Notes: generated by a model from the letters alone, not told the origin. A stretch of 64,000 nucleotides of DNA from CAYSFW01 sp964620675 (GCA_964620675.1 CAZUJU010000012.1:1-64000), one strand, 5' to 3'. Positions 1 to 9,547 are shown, counted from the first letter of the stretch. Made by a program: numbers and translations.

Positions 1-73
1 TTGCATCCATGGTCGGTTGAGGATTCAGCAAACTGAAACGGATTGACCCGAAAATCTGGGTGAAATGACGTAC
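1..73. repeat. dispersed 73-bp repeat, copy 1
   Basis: This stretch matches 22291-22363 in the same orientation with six mismatches over 73 positions by eye. It runs up to the stop codon of the TPR gene that ends at 73 and may begin before the window. No coding potential was recognised. The second copy contains a short inverted repeat (CAGTTG/CAACTG) that is imperfect here. Confidence 0.8.
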
Positions 74-1746
74 TAGAACGGCGTCGCACTCGGATAATCG
101 CGAAACGCGCGAAATGCGTCGAACTCCGGGGGCTCAAGCATCGGATCATCCGGCGGCCAGGCCGGGGTCGGCAGCGTTTTCGCTGCGACCTGCGCGAGCG
201 CCGCCGCGATCCGTGCCTGTTGCGGCGCGGGTAGCCACAACGCGGCGATCTGGACTTGACGCAGCAACACTTCGGCTTCGGCAAAATGCCCATTGGCGGC
301 GAGGGCGAGGGCTAATGCTTCCTGATACGGTGGAATCGGATGCTCGGCGTAGAGTCCCCGTGCGAGTTCGAGCGCGCGGGGTGGGTCGCGCAGTTTCTTG
401 TTGCTGCCCGCGCCGAGGAGCCGCACCAGTGCGTAGCGCCAAAGCGGCTCGTTGGGGCGTTCACGCATGAGGTGCTCCAACTCATCGAGCAAGGTACGGG
501 CAGGGGTTCCGGCGCGCGCCAGGGCCACCAGCCGATACAGCGGTAAGGTGGTGAGATCGCGCTCGGCCTTGGCCGCGGCAGCGAAATGTTCAGCGGCAGC
601 GCGGTAATCGCCCGCCGCAAACAAGCGCCCAGCCAGATGCGCGTGGGCGCCGGCGTGGTTGGGGTCGAACCGTATCGCCGCGCGATAGTGTTGTTCCGCA
701 CCGGCGCCGTCCCCTTCGTATTCCAGCAGCAGGCCAAATAAAAAGTGCGCGAACGCATGCTCGGGCATCTGCGTCAGGACCGCTTCCAGCAAGGACTTAG
801 CGCCGGCACTCTCGCCCGTGACGAAACGCAACCGTGCCAGACTGACGCGGGCATGCTGATTTTCCGGCGCCTGTTCCAACCCGGCGACAAAAAAATTAAT
901 CGCTGCGGTGAAATCACCCCCCTCAAACGCGCGCATTGCGCGCTCGAACTGGACCCGCCCGCCCTGTTTCAGCGCCTGTAATTCCTCCATCATCGGGTCG
1001 GAAAAGCCTGGGAGCTTGTGCCCCTGACGCGCGAGCAAGTCACGCGCGCGAGCGTCCTCGCCAATGCCGCGCAGCGCCTGCGCCAGCGGATAAAACACGC
1101 GATTGGCGTCGGGGTAGGCCTTGAGCGCTTCCTCGAAATGCAACACGGCGGCGCGTGGGTCCTTCTCCAGCAACGCGATCTGGCCGAGATAATACGCCGC
1201 CATCGCGCGCTGCCCGACGCGATGGAAGGCGATCTCGAAACGCTTGCGCGCGGCCTTGAAGTCACCGCTATCGTACCAGGCCTGACCGAAGCGCAGATCG
1301 AGTGGGCCGTAGGTCGGCAACAGGCGTTGGGCTTGCTCCAGCGACTGTAACGCCGCTTCGGCCCGCCCCCCCGCCAGATCGAGGTTGGCGAGGTAATAGC
1401 GCCAACGAAACGCAGTCGGTTGCAATGCGATGGCATTGAGATAAGCGGTGCGCGCAGCGGCTGGAATCTCGTATACGTCGTACAACGTGGCAAGCCGGCC
1501 ATAGGCCTCGCCCAATGCCTCGCGCTCGGTGCCCGGATCCCGCAGCAGCCGCGCGACCTCGGCACGGGTCGCGGTGACGACTTTCCGAACCCTCTCTTCA
1601 AGCCCGGAGAGATCGGTGTCTTCGACAACCGCGAGCGCCTCCGACCACGGCGCCGGAGGCTGACGCAGTGGGTCCGCCAGCACCACCGTCGCCGTCAGAG
1701 CCACGCACGCCAGGGCGAGATAGCGGCGCCAACCCACCCTACTCAT
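73..1746 (-). CDS. secreted TPR-repeat protein
   Basis: The product has 557 residues. The first ~23 look like a signal peptide (basic MSRVGWRR, then a hydrophobic run ending in LADP). The rest is built of tetratricopeptide repeats, with characteristic A-x-x-x-Y/F-x-x-A and P-x-x-A spacing from about residue 60 onward. TPR proteins are protein-binding scaffolds, so a periplasmic partner-binding role is likely. The ATG at 1746 was chosen because it opens the signal peptide and overlaps the stop of the upstream ASPIC gene by 8 bp; the longer open frame is antisense-like sequence inside that gene. It is the last gene of a three-gene operon with a multiheme cytochrome and an FG-GAP/ASPIC protein. 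The precise function is unknown. Confidence 0.85.
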   Translation of the reverse strand: MSRVGWRRYLALACVALTATVVLADPLRQPPAPWSEALAVVEDTDLSGLEERVRKVVTATRAEVARLLRDPGTEREALGEAYGRLATLYDVYEIPAAARTAYLNAIALQPTAFRWRYYLANLDLAGGRAEAALQSLEQAQRLLPTYGPLDLRFGQAWYDSGDFKAARKRFEIAFHRVGQRAMAAYYLGQIALLEKDPRAAVLHFEEALKAYPDANRVFYPLAQALRGIGEDARARDLLARQGHKLPGFSDPMMEELQALKQGGRVQFERAMRAFEGGDFTAAINFFVAGLEQAPENQHARVSLARLRFVTGESAGAKSLLEAVLTQMPEHAFAHFLFGLLLEYEGDGAGAEQHYRAAIRFDPNHAGAHAHLAGRLFAAGDYRAAAEHFAAAAKAERDLTTLPLYRLVALARAGTPARTLLDELEHLMRERPNEPLWRYALVRLLGAGSNKKLRDPPRALELARGLYAEHPIPPYQEALALALAANGHFAEAEVLLRQVQIAALWLPAPQQARIAAALAQVAAKTLPTPAWPPDDPMLEPPEFDAFRAFRDYPSATPF

Positions 1747-3595
1747 TGCCCGCCTGCTCGACGACCAGGAGCGTGTCCACCCGCTCGACTGGAACGAGCT
1801 GCTCCTCGCCCCCTGGCCAGACGATCCGCAGCCGCTCGACTCCAGTGGCGCGCCCGAGCCCAAACGTAAGCACACGCTCCGATTGGGTCAGATACCCGCG
1901 TGTCGGCGAGACTTCGCGCCGCTGCGTAACCCCCCCGGCGGTGAGCTCGACCCGTGCGCCAAGACCGTTACGGTTTGCTCGCGTTCCACGTAGCGACACC
2001 CGCAGGAAATGGTGGCCGGTCGCCTGATCGTTGCGCAGCAGCATCGGACGCCGCCCGGTTTGGGTGATGAGCAGATCGAGATCGCCGTCACCATCGATAT
2101 CCGCCGCCGCAATGCCACGCCCGACCAGCGGCATCGCGAGATCACCAAGCGCTGGCGCGGCAACGAAACGCGGCTCGCAATCCGGGCAGTTCCAGAATAA
2201 CTGCGGCGGTTGTTCGTAATGCTGGCTCGGCTGCACCTTGTTGATCTCATGTTCGAGATGACCATTGGCCTGCATCAGGTCGAGCCAGCCATCGAGGTCA
2301 TAATCGAAAAACAACACGCCGAAGGTCAGCGCCAGCCGCGAAGCCGGGCCGATCCCCTCCAGCATCGCCTCGTCGACGAACGGACCACGACCGCTGGAAG
2401 TCACATACAGCGAGGTCATCTCGTTGGCGAAATTGCCAATGGCCACGCCGAGATCCGTGTCATTGCGGTACCACGCCGCGTCGATCCCCATCCCGCTGGT
2501 GGATTTGCCATCACGATCGTAGGCGATGCCCTCGAATGCACCGATCTCTTCGAAGCGGCCATCGCCGAGGTTGCGGTAAAGAAAATTGCGCACGGTATCG
2601 TTGGCGACGATCAAATCGGTCCAACCGTCGCTGTCGAAGTCCACCGCCACCACGCCGAGCCCCTTACCCACTGCTTGGCCCGATTGCGGATCGACCACTT
2701 CAATGCCGGATTCGCGCGAAACATTCGTGAAGCGCCCATTGCCGTCGTTGCGATAGAGCTGGTTCTGGGTGCCGACGAAATGCGTCGGCGCGCCGTAGGC
2801 CCGGCCCAGACCGGTCAGGCGAAAGTTGATTTCGAGGTCGATCTCGCGCGACCACTTCACGTAGTTGACGACCACGAGATCGAGATCGCCGTCGTTGTCG
2901 TAATCGACGAAGGTCGCCGCCGTGCTCCAATCGACCTCGCGCCCGGCGACCCCCGCGTCACGGGTCACGTCAACGAACCGGCCTTGGTCGTTGCGCAACA
3001 GCACATTCGACCCGAGCGCAGTGATGAAAAGATCGTCCCAGCCATCGTTATCGAAGTCGCCAACGGCCACGCCCATTCCGTAGAGCGATAGATCAATCCC
3101 GGCCGCGCGACTGACGTCGGCGAAGCGCCCATCGCCGAGGTTGCGGTACAGCGCGAGCCGGGGTTCGCCGGGGCCGGCATGCCCGTCCCAATAGCGCGAG
3201 TTGACCAGCAGGATATCCGGGCGTCCGTCGTGATCGTAGTCGATGAACGCCGCGCCGGCGCCGATGGTCTCCGGCATCAGTCGCTCGCCGTAAGCCCCGT
3301 TGACATGCACAAAATCGATCCCGGCGGCGGCGGTTATATCGGTAAAGTGCACCTGCGGTACCTCGTGGCGCGGCGCAGCCGGGAGCGGCTCCGGCGCCAG
3401 GTTGGTCAGCACCACATCGGGAATGTCCGGTGTCGCCACTTCCTGGTTGAACCGCCACCAGATCGCCGCGGCGAGCATGAATAGCACCGCCAGCACCAGC
3501 AGTGAGCCGGCAAGGGCGCGACGGATGCGCGCCTCACCGGCGCGGACTCTGGAACGATCAGCCTCTGGTTGCTTCACGGTTTTCGGTTCTGTCAC
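1739..3595 (-). CDS. membrane-anchored FG-GAP/VCBS repeat protein with ASPIC/UnbV domain (CRTAC1-like)
   Basis: The protein has 618 residues if the GTG at 3595 is the start; no ATG precedes the first hydrophobic segment, and the frame upstream is the antisense of the cytochrome gene. Residues ~27-47 form one transmembrane helix, so the bulk is probably periplasmic. At least six calcium-binding-type repeats are visible (DYDHDGRPD, DFDNDGWDD, DYDNDGDLD, DFDSDGWTD, DYDLDGWLD, DIDGDGDLD), as in FG-GAP/VCBS beta-propellers. The last ~70 residues match the ASPIC/UnbV domain (GLGARVELTAGG, then RIVWPGG). CRTAC1-family proteins are extracellular binding proteins of poorly known function. The gene lies 28 bp after the multiheme cytochrome gene and overlaps the TPR gene downstream, so the three are probably co-transcribed. 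The start codon is uncertain. Confidence 0.85.
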   Translation of the reverse strand: MTEPKTVKQPEADRSRVRAGEARIRRALAGSLLVLAVLFMLAAAIWWRFNQEVATPDIPDVVLTNLAPEPLPAAPRHEVPQVHFTDITAAAGIDFVHVNGAYGERLMPETIGAGAAFIDYDHDGRPDILLVNSRYWDGHAGPGEPRLALYRNLGDGRFADVSRAAGIDLSLYGMGVAVGDFDNDGWDDLFITALGSNVLLRNDQGRFVDVTRDAGVAGREVDWSTAATFVDYDNDGDLDLVVVNYVKWSREIDLEINFRLTGLGRAYGAPTHFVGTQNQLYRNDGNGRFTNVSRESGIEVVDPQSGQAVGKGLGVVAVDFDSDGWTDLIVANDTVRNFLYRNLGDGRFEEIGAFEGIAYDRDGKSTSGMGIDAAWYRNDTDLGVAIGNFANEMTSLYVTSSGRGPFVDEAMLEGIGPASRLALTFGVLFFDYDLDGWLDLMQANGHLEHEINKVQPSQHYEQPPQLFWNCPDCEPRFVAAPALGDLAMPLVGRGIAAADIDGDGDLDLLITQTGRRPMLLRNDQATGHHFLRVSLRGTRANRNGLGARVELTAGGVTQRREVSPTRGYLTQSERVLTFGLGRATGVERLRIVWPGGEEQLVPVERVDTLLVVEQAGNE

Positions 3596-3623
3596 TGGGG
3601 GTGCCGCGGTCGGCGCACCCGGT

Positions 3624-6404
3624 CTACTCGGTTGGTTCGGTTTGTAATGCCAGCTCCGCCGCGCGGACCGTGGGCAGTCCGAGCGCGTAGATCGCGAGCG
3701 GCGAAGCGGCGTGATCGGCAACGGGATCACGGCTACGCGCCAACCGCACCGCGCGGGCCACGGCCAAGTCGTCGGAGCGGTAGGTTTGATGCAGCGCCCG
3801 ATGCCGCGCGGCCGCGTCGGAATCGCCCTGCTCGGTATGCGCCAGGGCGAGATTATAATGCGCCGCGGCATGCTCCGGGTCGATCTCCAACGCGCGCCGC
3901 AACCAGATTTCGGCGCGCGCCAGCAGTTCGGCGCGTTCGTCACGGCGCGCCTCGCCGCGGGCTTGCCGCGCCCGCTCCAGCAGGGTGCGACCCAACTGAT
4001 TGAGCAGGTTGGTATCGTAGCCGAAGTCGAACCCGCGCGCCCGGGCCTCGGCGAACCCGGTTTGCGCAAGTGCTTCGAAGGTTTCGATCGCGGCGTCGAG
4101 ACGGCCGTTCTGGGCATCGACCAACGCGCTCAGCCAAGCGATGGTCCAAGGTGCTGGGCGCGGTTCGAAATCGGCGGCGCGTTGCAACGCGGCCGCGGCC
4201 TCGCGCAGGCGGCCCTCCTGAAAATAGACCCGCGCCAGATTGAGCGGTCCGTCGCCACGCCCGAGCCGTTCCACCTCGGTAAAGGCGACCTCGGCCTGGC
4301 GCATCTGGCCGGTGGCGGCGCCGCCACCGCGTTCGCGCAGAAGCCCGATACCGTAATCGTTCCAGCGCTCCCAAGCCGCGACCGGGAACACCTGTGACGG
4401 CGCCAATCCATCGCCGACGGGCAGCGTTACCCGGTCGCTGGCGAGTGTGATGATCGGCAGATCATTGGTCGCGGCCGGGTCATCGCGCATAAAACGCACG
4501 AACGCCAGATCGAACTTGCGATATTGCACCCGCGCTTCGATCTCCAGCGGACCCACCACATCGGCCGGCACCTCAAGCGCGTAATGGACGACGCTCGCCG
4601 CCCCCGGCGGAATCTGGTGGTCATAGAGCGGGACGAAGATATCCTGGGCGTTGCGCCGCTGGATACGGTTGCCGTCCTGATCCAGCACATACGCGTTCAG
4701 GAAATACGCCGTCGGATCGACCCCGCCGTCACGGTCGCGCGCACCACTGTGAGCCAGCAGCCGATCGCCCGCGCGCACCGTGACCTCCAGCCACAGTTCG
4801 TTGGAGTCGGACGTCCCCTGCGTCAGATGATGTCCAACCCGCAACGTGCGCACCACGGTTTCGAGGAGGTAATGCCGGCCCGGTTCGAGCACCGGCAGTG
4901 CCGGACGCAACGGCGCGTGCAGCCTGCCCTCGATCGTTCCGCCGTCGCGTAATCCAAACAAGTCGACCCGCACACTGCCTTCGAGCATCGCGCGGCGCGC
5001 CGCGTTACCGTCGTCGTCGAGCCCGACCCACTGCGGCACGGCGGTATTGGCCGCGGCGAATCCGTGATGATGCACACTCAGGCGGCCGGAACCGTCAAAG
5101 TCCCGCGCGGCCGGGTCGGAGGACGGCGTCAGCGCCATGTGACATTCGCTGCACCGACCAACCGCCTGCGCAGGGTAGTAAAAACTGTCGACTCGATGCC
5201 CCGAGACCCCGCTCTGCAGAAAGCTGTCGTAATGGTTCTGCCCCCGCAGCCAGCGATAGTGATTGAGCTCGATCGGGAGGTGGACCTTGTGGCAGGCGGA
5301 GCAGAATTCCGCGCTGCGATGGACCGGTTTGAGATAGGTGGCCTTGTGCAATTCGGGCTTGGCCTTGATCAGCTGACGGTTGAGGTAGCGCAGCGCCGGC
5401 TGCGTGCTGAACGCAAACGGGTAGTTGATTGGATCCGCGAGGGTGTAGTCGCCGTTACCGCGCGGTGAGTTGACCTGCGTGATCGCGTGGCAAGCGACGC
5501 AAGTCAAACCGGCGTGGGCGGTCGGATCCTGATCGGGATCAAAATCCGCCCGCAGAAAGCGACCGTCGAACAGCGGCGCCGGGTCATGGCAGGCGGCGCA
5601 CAAGGCACTGGCTTGCAGGTTGCCGTCGCGTCGCTGTGCCACCCGCCGCGTCTCCTCGACACTCGCGCGGTAAGCCGGGTTATTGAATGAACTCAAGCGG
5701 TGCATGCTCTGTTCGGCTTGACGCGCAATCTCACCGTGGCACTCGGCGCAGGTCTGGTCGGTCATCAAGCGCTCGGCCGGAATCCGCGTCTGGCCGCCCG
5801 CCAGCGTGGTCAGCGCCGGGTAGAACGGACGCGCGTCGGCCGTCGCGGGTGGGGGGGGTTCAATGAATCGCAGCGCGAGCATGCCAACGGCGAAACTGAG
5901 CGCGACTGCGCCCCACACCAAGCCCACGCCCCAATGAAGCGGCGGCCCAGCCAGGCGATGCAGGACAAACAGCCAGACGACGACAAACGGCAGCAGCACG
6001 TGGATCCAGTAGGCGGCACGACGCACCTCGGGATGGTTCACTTCAAACACCCCGAAGCGCGTTAGCAGCAAGCCCGACAGCACCAGCAATGTGCCGCTGG
6101 CAAACAGCGCCAACCCCGCACGCGCCGCATAGCGGTTGGGACGCCGCCACGCCCGCCGCAGATGGCGGATCGCGAACACCCCGAACGGTACACTCAGAAT
6201 CAATCCGAGTAGCAGATGTAGCAGGAACATACCGAGGTAAAAGGCATCCTGCAGCGAACGCTGTTGCATCTGCTCGCCGACAGTGATCGCGGCAAGATAA
6301 GCCGAGTTCACCACGAGTAGCGCAAACAACAGCAATACGACGCCGAGCCAAGGCCTCAGCGCGCGCCCCACCGCCGAATGGCGCGGACGCTTGGGTTCGT
6401 TCAT
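3624..6404 (-). CDS. membrane multiheme c-type cytochrome with C-terminal TPRs
   Basis: The ATG at 6404 is preceded by a strong GGAGGG ribosome-binding site, giving 926 residues. The N-terminus holds about five membrane helices (roughly 17-41, 57-80, 97-115, 129-151, 158-180), with His63, His135 and His149 in or near helices, which could ligate b-type heme. A periplasmic region follows with five CXXCH heme c motifs (residues 219-223, 269-273, 302-306, 368-372, 418-422) and additional histidines as possible distal ligands. The C-terminal ~230 residues are TPR-like. This suggests electron exchange between the membrane pool and a periplasmic or surface partner. It starts an operon with the ASPIC and TPR genes. 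The substrate cannot be told from sequence. Confidence 0.88.
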   Translation of the reverse strand: MNEPKRPRHSAVGRALRPWLGVVLLLFALLVVNSAYLAAITVGEQMQQRSLQDAFYLGMFLLHLLLGLILSVPFGVFAIRHLRRAWRRPNRYAARAGLALFASGTLLVLSGLLLTRFGVFEVNHPEVRRAAYWIHVLLPFVVVWLFVLHRLAGPPLHWGVGLVWGAVALSFAVGMLALRFIEPPPPATADARPFYPALTTLAGGQTRIPAERLMTDQTCAECHGEIARQAEQSMHRLSSFNNPAYRASVEETRRVAQRRDGNLQASALCAACHDPAPLFDGRFLRADFDPDQDPTAHAGLTCVACHAITQVNSPRGNGDYTLADPINYPFAFSTQPALRYLNRQLIKAKPELHKATYLKPVHRSAEFCSACHKVHLPIELNHYRWLRGQNHYDSFLQSGVSGHRVDSFYYPAQAVGRCSECHMALTPSSDPAARDFDGSGRLSVHHHGFAAANTAVPQWVGLDDDGNAARRAMLEGSVRVDLFGLRDGGTIEGRLHAPLRPALPVLEPGRHYLLETVVRTLRVGHHLTQGTSDSNELWLEVTVRAGDRLLAHSGARDRDGGVDPTAYFLNAYVLDQDGNRIQRRNAQDIFVPLYDHQIPPGAASVVHYALEVPADVVGPLEIEARVQYRKFDLAFVRFMRDDPAATNDLPIITLASDRVTLPVGDGLAPSQVFPVAAWERWNDYGIGLLRERGGGAATGQMRQAEVAFTEVERLGRGDGPLNLARVYFQEGRLREAAAALQRAADFEPRPAPWTIAWLSALVDAQNGRLDAAIETFEALAQTGFAEARARGFDFGYDTNLLNQLGRTLLERARQARGEARRDERAELLARAEIWLRRALEIDPEHAAAHYNLALAHTEQGDSDAAARHRALHQTYRSDDLAVARAVRLARSRDPVADHAASPLAIYALGLPTVRAAELALQTEPTE

Positions 6405-6559
6405 ACGTCCCTCCGGGCGGCGCTCAAGAGTATCGGATTCCACCGTTGATTTTAACGCCGCAGGACCGCCAGACGCTTGATTTTGATCATCACCTTTGGC
6501 CAGAACTATTCTCGGTTCAGCGGCGCATACAAAACGCCGTTCACATTTTTGTGTTGGTG

Positions 6560-6565
6560 TACAAT
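6560..6565 (+). promoter_or_regulatory. possible -10 box for the SCP2-like gene
   Basis: TACAAT, 50 bp before the ATG at 6615, fits a sigma-70 -10 hexamer. No convincing -35 hexamer sits at 16-18 bp upstream (TTCACA at 6540 leaves only 14 bp), so this is tentative. The 210-bp spacer between the divergent cytochrome and SCP2 genes must contain both promoters. Confidence 0.3.
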
Positions 6566-6614
6566 CATAGCGCCGAAGAAATTCACATCCACACAAACAA
6601 AGGAGACCTATAAG

Positions 6615-7010
6615 ATGGCCGAACTATTTTCCGCGGACTGGATGCAAAGCTTTATGAATGCATGGAACGCCGAACCCGAGCTGTCGGACGCATTGGCGAA
6701 GATCAGCTTTAATTCGGTGATCGGATATGGCTACCCGGATGATTCCCAGCCGCGCGGCGTGCTCGACGTGCAAAACGGCAAAGCGGTGTCGGCCGGTGCC
6801 TACACCGGGCAGGAGCTGAACTGGGATCTGCGCGCAAAGCCCGAACAGTGGGAAAAATGGATGAAAAGCCCGCCGGGCATGACCGGGCTCGGGCTGGCCT
6901 TCACCACCGGCAAGATCAAATTCAAGGTCGGCGATTACGGCGCCATGCTGAAGGATCCGCGGATGGCCGGACCTTTCATCAAGAGCTTTTCGGTGATGGG
7001 CCGCGCCTGA
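6615..7010 (+). CDS. SCP2 sterol-binding-like domain protein
   Basis: This is a 131-residue protein without signal peptide or membrane helix. Its composition and pattern (N-terminal amphipathic helices, central strands around GVLDVQNGKAVSAG, C-terminal hydrophobic helix region GPFIKSFSVMG) fit the SCP2 lipid-carrier fold, a small family that binds sterols, fatty acids or other hydrophobic molecules. The ATG at 6615 follows an AAAGGAGA ribosome-binding site by a proper distance. The gene stands alone, divergent from the cytochrome operon, and ends in a hairpin shared with the convergent rimI gene. The ligand is unknown. Confidence 0.7.
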   Translation: MAELFSADWMQSFMNAWNAEPELSDALAKISFNSVIGYGYPDDSQPRGVLDVQNGKAVSAGAYTGQELNWDLRAKPEQWEKWMKSPPGMTGLGLAFTTGKIKFKVGDYGAMLKDPRMAGPFIKSFSVMGRA

Positions 7011-7032
7011 TTATACACCGGGGTTGCTTGCG

Positions 7033-7059
7033 GGGGCAGGTCGTTGCACGACTTGCCCC
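7033..7059. terminator. hairpin between convergent SCP2 and rimI genes
   Basis: GGGGCAGGTCGT (7033-7044), a TGC loop and ACGACTTGCCCC (7048-7059) form a 12-bp stem with one G-T pair. It lies between two convergent stop codons. No long T-tract follows, so termination strength is uncertain. Confidence 0.6.
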
Positions 7060-7068
7060 TAACCTTCG

Positions 7069-7554
7069 TTACAGAAACTGCGCGTCGAGATCGAGTTGTT
7101 TCGCCATCACCAACGCATCCTCGCGACCCTTTGCCGCCGGATAGTAATTCCGTCGCCGCCCGATCTCGTTGAAGCCGTAACGCAGGTACAACCGTTGCGC
7201 CGCGCGGTTTGATGGGCGCACCTCAAGAAACAACATCTGCGCGCCCAACACTTGGGCATGCACCAGCACATGCTCCAGCAACATCGCCCCCAGCCCGCCA
7301 CGCTGCTGGGACGGATGCACGCAAAGATTGAGCAAATGCGACTCGCCAGCCCCGACCGACATCAGGGCGTAGCCAACGATACCGCGCCCGCTTTCGCACA
7401 CCCAGCTCGGATAGCCGACCCGTAAGCAGTCGTCAAAGATACTCTGCGTCCACGGGAACGCGTAAGCCGCCCGCTCGATCGCGGCGACGGTCGCGACATC
7501 GTCCTGTCCCATCAGCCGGATACTGACCGGATCGTCCTTAAGCACCGCCGCCAT
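7069..7554 (-). CDS. rimI: ribosomal protein S18 alanine N-acetyltransferase RimI
   Basis: The 161-residue GNAT-family protein has the acetyl-CoA binding signature VHPSQQRGGLGAMLL near residues 78-92 and the RimI-like tail pattern FLEVRPSNRAAQRLYLRYGF. RimI acetylates the N-terminal alanine of ribosomal protein S18 in the cytoplasm. It overlaps the upstream uracil-DNA glycosylase gene by 17 bp, indicating translational coupling. Other GNAT substrates cannot be excluded, but the length and motifs fit RimI well. Confidence 0.88.
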   Translation of the reverse strand: MAAVLKDDPVSIRLMGQDDVATVAAIERAAYAFPWTQSIFDDCLRVGYPSWVCESGRGIVGYALMSVGAGESHLLNLCVHPSQQRGGLGAMLLEHVLVHAQVLGAQMLFLEVRPSNRAAQRLYLRYGFNEIGRRRNYYPAAKGREDALVMAKQLDLDAQFL

Positions 7555-8341
7555 GGCGCAACACCTCCAGCGCGAGTTTCAGATCGTCCCAGGCTTTGCG
7601 TTTTTCGTCCGGGCGCCGCAACAGATAGGCTGGATGGTAGGTGACCACCAGCGGAAGGTCGAAACCGGGCAGCCGATGCACCTTACCGCGCAAACGGCCA
7701 ATCGGCGTATCGGTCTGTAATAGATGCTGCGCGGCGATGCGCCCGACCGACAGCAGCAAACCGGGGCGAATCAGCGCAATCTGGCGAAACAGAAAATCCT
7801 GACACGCAATCGCTTCCTCCGGCCGCGGATCGCGATTGCCGGGCGGCCGGCATTTGAGAATATTCGCGATGTAAACCGCCTCACGCGGATATCCAATCGC
7901 AAGCAGCATGTTATTCAGGAGCAACCCGGCGCGACCGACAAATGGCTCACCCTGAAGATCCTCCTGTTCGCCCGGCGCCTCGCCGATCACCAGGCAACGC
8001 GCGGCGCGATTCCCGACGCCGAAAACGGTCTGGGTCCGGGATTGGCTGAGTTCACACTGGTGGCAGGCCTTGACCGCAGCCTCCAGGCCGCTCCAGTCGA
8101 GCTCCGCCGTGGGCATATTCGATGCTTGCGATGCTGCCGCAGTCGGGCCTGCATCAGCAGTCGCGATTAGTTCCGGGCGCGGCGATTCGACGACTACGGC
8201 GGCGGCGCAGGGTGCCGTGTCCAACGCCACCGCGGGCACCTCCGCCGCCGATTCGGCCGGAGCGCCGCCACGGCGCAATACCCACTCGGTGATTCCAAGT
8301 GCGTCGAGGTAGGCGGATCGAGCGTCGTAAGCGGCAGACAT
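7538..8341 (-). CDS. family 4 (iron-sulfur) uracil-DNA glycosylase
   Basis: The product has 267 residues. It carries the family-4 UDG features: CHQC, KCRPPGNR and ACQDF cysteines for a [4Fe-4S] cluster, the catalytic-loop motif GEAPGEQED and the DNA-binding motif TYHPAYLLR. It removes uracil from DNA as the first step of base excision repair. The N-terminus (AYLDALGITEWVLR) matches the usual family start, supporting the ATG at 8341 over two upstream in-frame starts. Residues ~30-85 between this helix and the cysteine motif are an Ala/Pro-rich linker. The gene is upstream of and overlaps rimI. Confidence 0.92.
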   Translation of the reverse strand: MSAAYDARSAYLDALGITEWVLRRGGAPAESAAEVPAVALDTAPCAAAVVVESPRPELIATADAGPTAAASQASNMPTAELDWSGLEAAVKACHQCELSQSRTQTVFGVGNRAARCLVIGEAPGEQEDLQGEPFVGRAGLLLNNMLLAIGYPREAVYIANILKCRPPGNRDPRPEEAIACQDFLFRQIALIRPGLLLSVGRIAAQHLLQTDTPIGRLRGKVHRLPGFDLPLVVTYHPAYLLRRPDEKRKAWDDLKLALEVLRHGGGA

Positions 8342-8471
8342 GCCCCGAATGTAGAGGGTCGCGCCGATTCTGACAATCTCACCGGTCTTGATTGCGCGCA
8401 TGGCCGTTCGCCTCGGCGCATGGTAGCGTAGCCCGTCACCCACGACCGCCCGCAAGCCCCGCGTCGACGCC

Positions 8472-8864
8472 ATGCCCCGCAGCCCATCCCCGCACGTTCA
8501 CTCGTCGGCGCGACAGCGTTGGATGATCGTGGGGCTGCGCACCCTGCATATCGTCGCCGTGATCGGACTCGGCGCTCACCTCCTCGGCGCCCCGGCACCG
8601 CCGCTTTGGCCCGCAACCGGGTTCGCCGGCATCGTGCTCGCCAGCGGCGCGGCAATGTTCGCGCTCGACTTACGCAATGATCCGTCGCACCTGCGCCGAG
8701 TCGCCGGGATCGCCGTCGTGCTCAAACTCGTACTCACCGCTGCCATCGCACTCACCCCGGATTTCGCCCTGACGCTATTCTGGATCTTGGTCACACTCTC
8801 CGCAGTGATCTCCCACGCGCCGAAACGCTTTCGCCACCACATCGTCCTCGCCAACGACACATAG
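8472..8864 (+). CDS. small integral membrane protein, unknown function
   Basis: This 130-residue protein has about four hydrophobic segments (roughly residues 18-40, 46-66, 79-96, 98-114) and a basic C-terminus. No family was recognised with confidence. The ATG at 8472 begins 130 bp from the divergent glycosylase gene. A 16-copy heptamer array begins at the base after its TAG stop codon. Confidence 0.6.
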   Translation: MPRSPSPHVHSSARQRWMIVGLRTLHIVAVIGLGAHLLGAPAPPLWPATGFAGIVLASGAAMFALDLRNDPSHLRRVAGIAVVLKLVLTAAIALTPDFALTLFWILVTLSAVISHAPKRFRHHIVLANDT

Positions 8865-8976
<112 letters not shown>

Positions 8977-9123
8977 CAACAAATGTAAACTTTGTTGACA
9001 CGCGTGGCTGCGGATCACGCCTATCAGCAACGAGCGATACCGCCCTGCTAGACTCCCAGCCGAAAGCCAGGCGCCGCGATTGCGCCTATCACCGCTCAAA
9101 CCATCGAGAGGAGCCGCTAAGCC

Positions 9124-9525
9124 ATGAGATCCCTGCTTCCCGCCGCACTGGCGCTGCTCGTCGCGTTGACTGCGACGTCGACGTTAGCGAACGCACCAAG
9201 CGTCGACACTATCCGCTGGACCGACAAGGACAACCGCGTCAATCTTTACTTCTACACCAGCGCGAGCTGCCCGCATTGCGCCAGAGCGACGGCATTTCTG
9301 AAGCGCGAGGAAGGGCGTAATCCGTGGCTGCGGGTGCGCTATCTGGAGATCGACGGCAATCAGAAAAATCGCGAGGAATTCTCGCGGATGGCGGCGGCAA
9401 TGGGAGAACGGCCGAGCGAAGTTCCAGCGTTTTTCATGTGCCGCGAGATGTACATGGGCTATGGCGACGACGCCACCACCGGGCGCTGGCTAATCGACAC
9501 CGCCGCAGCCTGCCGCAAGAAGTAA
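9124..9525 (+). CDS. periplasmic thioredoxin-fold protein
   Basis: The 133-residue product has a clear signal peptide (about residues 1-23, ending LANA) and one thioredoxin-like domain with a CPHC pair at Cys49 and Cys52 after the strand VNLYFYTSAS. A CPHC active site is typical of oxidising DsbA-like and some glutaredoxin-like proteins, so a periplasmic dithiol-disulfide role is likely. It is much shorter than DsbA and lacks the inserted helical domain. A GAGGAG ribosome-binding site precedes the ATG. It converges with nudL. Confidence 0.75.
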   Translation: MRSLLPAALALLVALTATSTLANAPSVDTIRWTDKDNRVNLYFYTSASCPHCARATAFLKREEGRNPWLRVRYLEIDGNQKNREEFSRMAAAMGERPSEVPAFFMCREMYMGYGDDATTGRWLIDTAAACRKK

Positions 9526-9547
9526 CGCCCGCCGCGCGCCGGCGGAT

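Noticed and set aside
3624..4117. N-terminal extension of the ASPIC protein
   Set aside because: This part is antisense-frame sequence of the cytochrome gene with no homology; the protein begins after the cytochrome stop.
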